This document shows positions 56,885-64,000 of a DNA stretch of 64,000 bases, piece by piece. Where the stretch lies: assembly GCA_030760725.1 (NCBI GenBank), contig JASWHV010000012.1, forward strand, positions 40,765,652-40,829,651. Reading direction: 5' to 3'. The notes under the pieces are model-generated. The model was given only the letters and a program-made list of their open reading frames with translations, was not told the origin of the DNA and did not search any database. The stretch is from Neostapfia colusana (Eukaryota > Streptophyta > Magnoliopsida > Poales > Poaceae). How positions within the stretch are numbered: position 1 is the first letter of the stretch; every line of letters starts with the position of its first letter. The position numbers and the translations under genes were made by a program.

Positions 56885-56964
56885 AAAAAGAGTGTTTAGA
56901 GTGTTTTGGCATAATTCAAAACTTTTATCGTCATAGCCATTGTATTGAGCACACATAGGTCTCA

Positions 56965-56978
56965 CAATCTCCCTCTTG
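56965..56978 (-). other. Polypurine tract of element H
   Basis: CAAGAGGGAGATTG on the minus strand directly precedes the 3' LTR. Confidence 0.75.
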
Positions 56979-57999
56979 ATGAATGCATTGGCAACACCAC
57001 TTAAAATCCAAACATTGACTTATTCACATGAAAAGTTTTGAAAACAATCAAATGAGAAAGAAATTTTGAAACAAAAATATCTCCCCCTATACATATTTCT
57101 CCCCCTTTGTAAATCAGATATAAAATGAAAAGAAAAACAAAAATTCTTCCCCTTAGAAGAATCATGCCAAAACACTTGTGAATCATGCAATGTGTGATCA
57201 ATTTACCCCCCTTTGACAATGTATTCAGCAAGGTTCAAAAGAGAAATTTTAATTGTTATGAGCATATTTATAACATATACATATAAAACAAAGCTCATCC
57301 AAGCCATACTATCAAGTAACTTACACTATCACATCAATGAGATACATAAAGTAGTGTAAACCATGCTAGAGATCAAGTGTAATTTTCAATTTAAGCAAGT
57401 CATGATCTCACAAACTTAACTACGTCATGACCTTAAAGCATGACACTTGTTTCTGCATTTTAATTATTTTTCGAAGCACAAATTCAGATCATATGACATT
57501 TGCAAGAGATTATATGCCGCATCAGCCTTATTCTAACCAACCAAGCCAAGTCTATGTCATTTCACAATTAAAAGCTTAAGGACATGGTTTTAGTCATACA
57601 CAACTTCTTCCAAGTTCATATCTAAGGGCAATGATAAGTCATCTCAAAAGAAGAAGTGTGATGCATGCACATTCACTTGATCTTTTTCTCAATTTTTCAT
57701 TTGAACATAAAAGGTCATCATGTGAATAGTTGATTGATTATTTTTTCATTATTAAAAGCACTTGTGAGCATGCAACAAGTTTAAAACAGCAAGAAAGTTC
57801 GATCATTACCAGATTTAGTGTAAATAATTATTCCAATTACTAGTCATGGCAAAAACTGCAAAATGTATAACATGAGTAATGCAGTAAGAACTTTTAGCAT
57901 ATAAAAGGAATCACAAAGTCATATATGTATGAAATACTATGCTCATATTTTTTTAAATTCAAATTCACACATAGACTTCCCAAGTTTCAAAACTCCCCC
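56979..57999 (-). other. Non-coding stretch between RNase H and 3' LTR of H
   Basis: About 1 kb of AT-rich sequence without a convincing frame. SIRE relatives may carry an envelope-like gene here, but none is visible. Confidence 0.6.
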
Positions 58000-59520
58000 T
58001 CAATTTAAGCCATGAGGATGGGTAACCCTTGTTTCACTACGAATGAAACAAAAACGAGTGAAATCCAAAGGTTTTGTAAAAATGTCAGCCAATTGTTGTT
58101 CGGTATCTACATGGTGAAGCACAATGTTTCCTTTTTCAACATTATCACGCAGAAAGTGATACCTAATGTCAATGTGCTTTGTTCTCGAATGTTGCACGAG
58201 GTTTTTAGCAATGCAAATGGCACTAGTGTTATCACGAAATAGTGGAACATTATCTAGATCAACCCTATAGTCCTTAAGTGTTTGAACAATCCAAAGAATT
58301 TGTGAGCAAGCGCTAGCAACAGCTACATATTCAGATTCAGCTGTGGATTGTGCAACTGAATTTTGTTTCCTATAGGACCAAGCAACAAGTGAATTACCAA
58401 GAAAATTACAAGCACCCAAAGTACTTTTCCATTCAATTCTACAACCCCCAAATCAGCATCCAAAAAAGCTTTCAAAGTAACAATTGAGGAAGGAGGATGA
58501 AAAATCCCAAATTCTTGAGTTCCATGTAAGTACCTGAGAATTCTTTTGATGGCTCAATGATGTGAAGCACGCGGGGAAGCTTGAAATCGTGCACAAAGAC
58601 ATACACTGAATTGTATGTCTGGTCTTGATGCCGTGAGGTACAAAAGTGATCCAATCATACTTCTATATTGTTTTTGATCCACGGGTTCACCATCTTCATC
58701 AAGTTCAAGTGTCGTTGCTGTACCCATTGGTGTCCGAAGAGACTTGCTTTTGCCCATGTTGAAGCGCTTAAGAAAGTCTCTTGTATACTTTGTTTGATGC
58801 ACAAAAGTACCCTCCTTGGTATGCTTGATTTGCAGCCCCAAAAAGTATGTGAGTTCTCCCATCATACTCATCTCAAATTTTGAACTCATCATAGCTGAAA
58901 ACTTGGACACAAGATCATGAGAAGCACAACCAAAGATAATATCATCCACATACACTTGAACGAATAATAAGTCATTGCCATGCTTAAGCATAAAAAGAGT
59001 TTTATCAACCTTGCCCATGGTAAACCCCTTTTCAAGTAAGAATGTTTTTAACCTATCATACCATGCTCTAAGGGCTTGTTTAAGACCATACAAGGCTTTG
59101 GATAGTTTGTAAACATGATTAGGAAAATTTAGATTTTTCAAAACCCGGTGGTTGCTTGACATAAACCTCCTCATCTATGTAGCCATTTAGAAAAGCACTT
59201 TTAACATCCATTCGATATAACTTGAAACCTTTAGATGCAACAAATGCTAACAAAATTCTTATGGCTTCTAATCTAGCAACAGGAGCAAAAGTTTCATCAA
59301 AATCTAGTCCTTCAACTTGTGTGAAACCTTGAGCAACCAACCTAGCCTTATTCCTAACCACAACCCCATCCTCGCTTTGTTTATTTTTAAACACCCATTT
59401 AGTTCCGATTAGAGTTTGACCTTGAGGTAGAGGTACAAGTTTCCAAACATTATTTATTTCAAAATTTTCTAACTCTTCTTGCATGGCAATAATCCAAGAT
59501 TCATTAGTGAGTGCGTGTGA
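58000..59520 (-). pseudogene. pol: RT and RNase H of element H
   Basis: RT starts near 59484 (KLVPLPQGQTLIGTKWVFK, RLVAQGFTQ, DVKSAFLNG) and shifts frame near 59130. It then continues with YGLKQALRAW, the catalytic YVDDI near 58935, and SMIGSLLYLTASRPDI. A stop near 58556 and further shifts at 58420-58550 separate it from RNase H, which reads VAWSYRKQNSVAQSTAESEY, DNTSAI and RTKHIDIRYHF. Copia RT makes the cDNA and RNase H removes the RNA. It is inactive because of these breaks. Confidence 0.83.
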
Positions 59521-59526
59521 TATATA

Positions 59527-59991
59527 TTAGGGTTCAAAAGAAGCAACGAATGCAGAATGAGCGTGAGAGTTTGGATCACAAAAACTGGACCGCGTGACTC
59601 GTTCGTGCAAGCTTCCAATCATTTGTTGTGGAGGATGACTTTTGAGGACCCGGAGGAGAGTAGACAATTCACAAGCTCCTTCTTCTTCATGTTCATCACA
59701 AATTGAAGAACTTGTGACTCGAGGACGATCTGGACAAGCAATGGTGGTCTTCGGTGCTGGTTGTGAATCAAAATCAGGAGCCGGAACAATGTCATTAGCT
59801 CCTGAATTTTCGGGCAGTTGCATCACTTCTTCATCTTCTTCAATGAAAATACTCTCCCCCTGCTGATATGGGTCTGGTCCTGCAATATTAGAGCTAGCTT
59901 CATCAAAAGAAACCTCATAAGTCTCCACAATTTTGTTAGTGTCATGTAAAAGCACACGGTAGCCTCTAGTATGAGATGGGTAACCAAGCAC
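59527..59991 (-). pseudogene. Integrase C-terminal region and linker of element H
   Basis: The frame starts GYPSHTRGYRVLLHDT, the conserved region after the copia integrase core, then becomes acidic and Ser-rich, as in the integrase-RT linker. It is offset from the core by a frameshift near 59990 and ends with a TAA at 59527-59529 before RT. Confidence 0.7.
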
Positions 59992-60848
59992 ATGCCATCA
60001 ACGGATCTAGGTTCAAATTTATCAAGATTACCATGTTTCTTAACAAAGCATTTGCAACCAAAAACCCGAAAGTGTGTGACACTAGGCCTATGTCCAAACC
60101 GAAGTTCATATGGTGTTTTACCTAGCTTAGCACACAAGAAAACACATTTTGAGACATTACAAGCAGTTGCAATTGCATCAGCACAAAATTTTCTAGGAGT
60201 TTGATATTCATCAAGCATAGTTCTAGCCATCTCAACTAAGGTTCTGTTCTTTCTCTCTACAACACCGTTTTGTCGAGTTACATATGGTGAAGAAAATTGA
60301 TGATCTATTCCATTTTCAGCACAAAATTGATCAAATGATTGATTTTTAAATTCGGTTCCGTTATCACTTCTAATTGCTTTTAAAGATCCTAGGTGATAAA
60401 TTGATAATATAAGAAATAAGATTCTAAAGTGACTAAAAGTTACATTCTTAGATGCCATAAAATAAACCCAAGAATATCTAGAATAGTCATCAACAATCAC
60501 AAAAACATACCATTTAGCTCCGAAGGATTGAACACGTGAAGGTCCTACGGTGTCAAGGTGCAAAAGTTGACCCGGTTCAGTTGTCATGGTCATTGTGAGA
60601 GGAGCATGTGAACCTGCAACCATCTTAGCATGTCTACAAGAAGAGCACACAATTTCTTTGTCCCCTTTAAGATTAGGCAGCCCACGTATGCGATCAAGAG
60701 CACTAACATGTGTCAGATGATCAAAGCCTACGTGACCAAGTTTATAATGCCAAAAATATAAGTCTTTTGAATCATTAGCAACTAGACATCTATGCTTAGA
60801 GGATGACATATCAAAATCAGCTTTAAAAACTCTTCCAAACCGAGACAT
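59992..60848 (-). pseudogene. pol: Integrase of element H
   Basis: The zinc-binding part reads HYKLGHVGFDHL and CSSCRHAK. The DDE core has D in LDTVGP, D in RSDNGTEF and E in VVERKNRTL. VFGCKCFVKK follows. The frame is open until a shift near 59990. It would insert the cDNA into the genome. Confidence 0.83.
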
Positions 60849-60869
60849 ATTATAAATGAGCTCACTATT

Positions 60870-61150
60870 TTAATCTACAAACTTGCAACAATTTTTAGTG
60901 AAAATAATTTCCAGATTTTCATGTAGCAATTGTGAAACAGAAAGCAAGTTGTATTTCAAAACAAGTGCCACATCTTTAAAAGTGTAATGATTATTTACTC
61001 TAACTGAACCCTTAGCAATTATAGGAGTTGAAGAATTATCGGCAAAAGTAACATTTTCTACATGTGACACAAAAGAGAGGGAGGAGAACTATTCTTTGTT
61101 ACCGGTCATGTGGCATGAGCATCCTGAATCCACAATCCAAATGTTCTCCT
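60870..61150 (-). pseudogene. pol: Protease of element H
   Basis: The active site reads DSGCSCHMT near 61100-61130 on the minus strand, a copia-type DSG motif, followed by a stop near 61090. The frame then continues with VTFADNSSTPI, LLSVSQLL and a stop just before 60870. Confidence 0.72.
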
Positions 61151-62442
61151 TCCTTAAGCGTGTAACCTAAATAGAAGTACAATACGTCGATGACTCAATA
61201 CTGGGATTAGTCAAAAGGCATTTAGGAAACCAGTACTGAGTCACACGACGTCCAGCAGAAGTAACACGCAAAGGCTGAGATAAAACAGCAGGTTTATGAG
61301 CCAATGTTTGAGTATTTTTGTACCAAACTACTGACCTACGAGGTGTTACATGAGTAGCACTAAAAACAGTAGGTCTTTAAGCAAACTTTGCATGTTTTTG
61401 ACTCATTACAGCAGGTTGCATATTCGTAACAATCGGTTCAGCACACGCAACAGGTTTTGCACAGTTGTTATGTGATCTAGCAATCATTCTTTCCTTTTTC
61501 TGTTGCTTAGCTAGTCTATAACAAAAATCTATGACATGACCATCTCTACCACCGTAAGTATAATTAAATTTAACTTTATGTTCATGTTTTGATGAGCAGA
61601 CAACATATTTATTTGAAACTGAATGAGACAACACTCCTACAGATTTTAAAACCACTTCTTTTTGTTTAGTAACTGTTTTAATCAAACCACATCCTAATGA
61701 ATTTACAATTTTAGGTGGATGTGCTTTAGCATGAGCATAGGAATCAAAACCTAAACCAGTTTTATCACTGCAAGATTTAGAAGAATTCAACAGCAAGTTC
61801 AGATTCTTATTTCCATTATAAAACCGCTTTAGTGTCCTATTCATGTCATGAAGTTTCTTAGACAAGTCTAGGCAGATTTGACATGAAGTTTTTCCTTTCA
61901 GTTTGCAATTGGAACAATACTTAACTTCATGAGAACGTAAAGCATTGTTCAATATAGAAATTTCATTTATAGCATCTTGTAGTTTCTTATCAAGATCATC
62001 ACAAGTAGAACAATGCAAATCAATTGTAGAACAACAAGCATCTTTCAAGTTTTTTATCATTAAGTGCAGCAGGCTATCTGTTCTTTTCAATCTCTAACTC
62101 AAGTTTATCAAGTGTGGAGTTATGTGCACTTCTTAGAAAGGACAATTGTTCATATATTAAATAACATGAGGAACAAGAATCATCACTAGGAATCAAAGAT
62201 TTCTAAGGATTAATTTCAGATTCTAGTGACTCAATTTTAACAGCATTGTCCCTAAGCTTTTTGTCCTTTTTCTTAACTGAAATAGTGGCATGAGAAATAG
62301 CATCACGTATTTCTTCGCAAGTAGGACATACCTCTTCATTGTCGCTGTTGTGTTCTGCCTCCTCCATACTTGAACTGGACTTGCCCGCCATGAAGCATAA
62401 GTTTGCCAAATCATCTTCATCTTCGTCACTTCCAATGTCCAC
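61151..62442 (-). pseudogene. Gag C-terminal extension of element H
   Basis: On the minus strand an acidic stretch (DEDEDDLANLCFMAG) is followed by Cys- and Lys-rich segments with CPTCEEI, a coiled-coil-like part, and CSTCDDLDKKLQDA. Two frames, 62203-62442 and 61377-62090, are separated by stops. Between 61151 and 61376 only broken frames remain. Such extensions are typical of SIRE-type gag. I know no defined function for this part. Confidence 0.65.
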
Positions 62443-62463
62443 ATAATCGCTCGAGCCAAGTTC

Positions 62464-63452
62464 TTAAAGTGAGGAGATAAAATTATTTACCAATTGGTGT
62501 CCTATAAAACCCTTCTTCTTTTTCTTATCATTTGCATAGGAGTGCTTCGTCCTAGTTTGCTTTTCATCACGGGAAGTAGGACCTGAAAGGTTAGGGCAAT
62601 CCATACGAAAATGTCCTGTCTTACCACATTCGAAGCATCGTTGAGGTCCGGCACTTCCTTTCCTTCTAGTTCTCACATTTTGCAATGCTTTTGAGAACTG
62701 AGTAGAGATGAGTGCAAGTTCTTCCTCTAGAAACTCTTCAATCTGTTCAAGGTTAGAGAGGAAAACAAACAAAGTTTACTACAATATGAAGATTGACTAG
62801 AGCTAGGCATGTCACTTTGTGAAACAATTTTAAGAGACTTGTTGGGGTTCTTACGTGATATTATGTCAATTTCATGAGTTTTTAACTTAGAATATAGCAC
62901 ATATAATGTAAGTGTACTCATGATTGTAGATTCACGAATAGATGTAACTTTCATCTCCCAAATTGACATGTCTAATGCACTTAGTAATTGCCTAGCATTT
63001 TCAACATATGAAAAATTAACGTTGACACTACGCAAGTTAATGAGAATTTTATTGAAGCGAGCAAATAGGTCATCGATTGACTCACCGGGTTGCATCTCAA
63101 AGTGCATGTATTCTTTCTTGAACATATCTTGTCTTACCTCTTTTATCGTGTTGGATCCTTCATGGTAGTCACAAAGTGCTTTCCACACATCGTATGCAGA
63201 TCGGAGATGTGCAACACGGTCGAAGTCACTTTGAGTTAATCCTTGTATGATCAAGTTCTGTGCTTTGTTGTTGTCGTCGACATCTCTCATGTTCGTAGCC
63301 GTGACTTGATCGTTTTCCGGCACATCATAAGGCTTGTACACCTTTTCCCATATTGTGAAGCCTTGCGCCTGAATGAAAGCCTCCATTCGTGCCTTCCAAA
63401 TCTGAAAATCAATGCCACTGAACACACAAGGTTTTGCAGAGTATTTCTCCAT
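62464..63452 (-). pseudogene. gag: Gag of element H
   Basis: The ATG at 63452 lies close to the primer site. The N-terminus reads KPCVFSGIDFQIWKARMEAF, the copia gag start. A UBN2-type gag domain follows (DVWKALCDYHEGSNTIKEVR, GESIDDLFARF). The frame shifts near 62745 into a part with zinc knuckle CFECGKTGHFRMDC and a stop at 62464-62466. Confidence 0.82.
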
Positions 63453-63499
63453 GATGATTAGTCAAAACACATGAAAATCACAAGGATTAGAGCACTGTT

Positions 63500-63511
63500 G
63501 CTCTGATACCA
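63500..63511 (-). other. Primer binding site of element H
   Basis: TGGTATCAGAGC on the minus strand, two bases after the 5' LTR, matches initiator Met tRNA. Confidence 0.85.
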
Positions 63512-63513
63512 AT

Positions 63514-64000
63514 TGTAGGATCGAAGAGCACGTGAAAAGCTACCAGAGGGCGGGTGAATGGTAGATTTGAACTTTTTAGCGGAAGCAACAAAAATCCCCT
63601 CGGCAGGAAATCAATCTGTTAAAGAAACCGTATATGAAACTGATCTAAATGTGTTCAACCGTGACAAAAGTGGTATATATTATAGAGAATCAAGTCATAA
63701 AGACACAGCAACAAGAATCACGGAAATCCGTCAAGAAAAACTCAAGTTATGATCGAAAGATCAAACGAGGGTCAATCTGTTCTACTCGAGTAAAAACCAG
63801 ATCTGCAACACTGCAAATAAACTCGCGTAGATCAGAAAATACAAAACCAATGACCGTGAAATTTTCACATATTATATATAATACAGTTTTGAAGATAACC
63901 CAAAAATAACCACGTCAATTGGATTTGTAAAACTCGAGTTATGATCAAAACACCGAAGCACTGTCGTGCTGTCCAGAAACTCGACGAGAAATACTTGACA
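63514..64000 (-). repeat. 5' LTR of element H, cut by the window end
   Basis: The visible 487 bases match 55304-55789 with one indel and roughly 25 substitutions by eye, that is about 5%. H is therefore older than J. Confidence 0.85.

Larger units (their letters stand above)
55304..56964 (-). repeat. 3' LTR of element H (1,661 bp)
   Basis: On the minus strand it runs TGAGACCTATG to GATCCTACA. A TATA box is at 55902-55909 (minus). An array of degenerate TCGGACCTT/CGGAGCT repeats lies at 56689-56884 within U3. Confidence 0.85.
55304..64000 (-). mobile_element. Element H: Ty1-copia element, SIRE/Maximus-like
   Basis: On the minus strand the order is 5' LTR (starting at 63514 and running past the window), primer site, gag, protease, integrase, RT, RNase H, a 1-kb non-coding stretch, purine tract and 3' LTR (55304-56964). 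Integrase before RT defines copia. A long gag with an extended acidic and basic C-terminal part and 1.66-kb LTRs fit the SIRE/Maximus lineage. The left target site next to G reads GGCCA; the right one is outside the window. The LTRs differ clearly more than those of J. Confidence 0.88.

Noticed and set aside
56979..57999. Possible envelope-like gene of a SIRE element
   Set aside because: No open frame, signal peptide or membrane segment is visible; the stretch is AT-rich non-coding DNA.

Overview
This window is plant nuclear DNA made almost entirely of nested LTR retrotransposons. I found no host gene, RNA gene or CRISPR array. GC-rich LTRs, chromovirus (Tekay/Del-type) Ty3-gypsy families with 3-4 kb LTRs, a Tat-type gypsy element and a SIRE/Maximus-like Ty1-copia element point to a monocot, most likely a grass with a large repeat-rich genome. 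The species cannot be named from sequence alone.

Layout, using my own labels. Element E (old gypsy chromovirus, + strand; its 5' LTR lies left of the window) forms the backbone from 1922 to 51205. It is interrupted by element A (2579-12226), element B (12614-25453, target duplication CCACC) and a solo LTR K (26622-45305, target duplication CTAAT). K is itself split by the minus-strand element J (27906-43140, target duplication CTTTC). A 10,305-bp tandem duplication covers A, the start of E gag and the edge of B, so bases 1-2578 repeat 10306-12883 almost exactly. E sits in a Tat-type gypsy fragment F (51206-54462). F abuts an inverted gypsy pol fragment G (54463-55303, minus). G is interrupted by copia element H (55304 to beyond 64000, minus).

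How the parts work. A, B, E and J have the chromovirus plan: LTR, Met-tRNA primer site, gag-protease-RT-RNase H-integrase, chromodomain, a hairpin plus purine tract, LTR. In A, B and J an extra coiled-coil ORF0 precedes gag. A, B and E carry several stops and frameshifts. J is nearly intact, with two stops in one long gag-pol frame and LTRs that differ by about 1% (counted by eye). B has lost exactly its chromodomain.

The most unusual signal lies in the LTRs. Families A, B, K, E and J all hold two short acidic, Q/E-rich reading-frame pieces about 1.1 kb apart. Each pair is bounded by a (C/T)AG acceptor, an AG|GCAAG donor and a CAG acceptor, always in phase 1. Splicing them would give one open frame ending at a conserved TAG. 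Where I could find them, a TATA box, GGTGAG donors and an AATAAA signal complete the picture, so each LTR looks like a small intron-containing transcription unit. Several hairpins with compensatory changes lie in or near the intron. No in-frame AUG was found, so translation is unproven.
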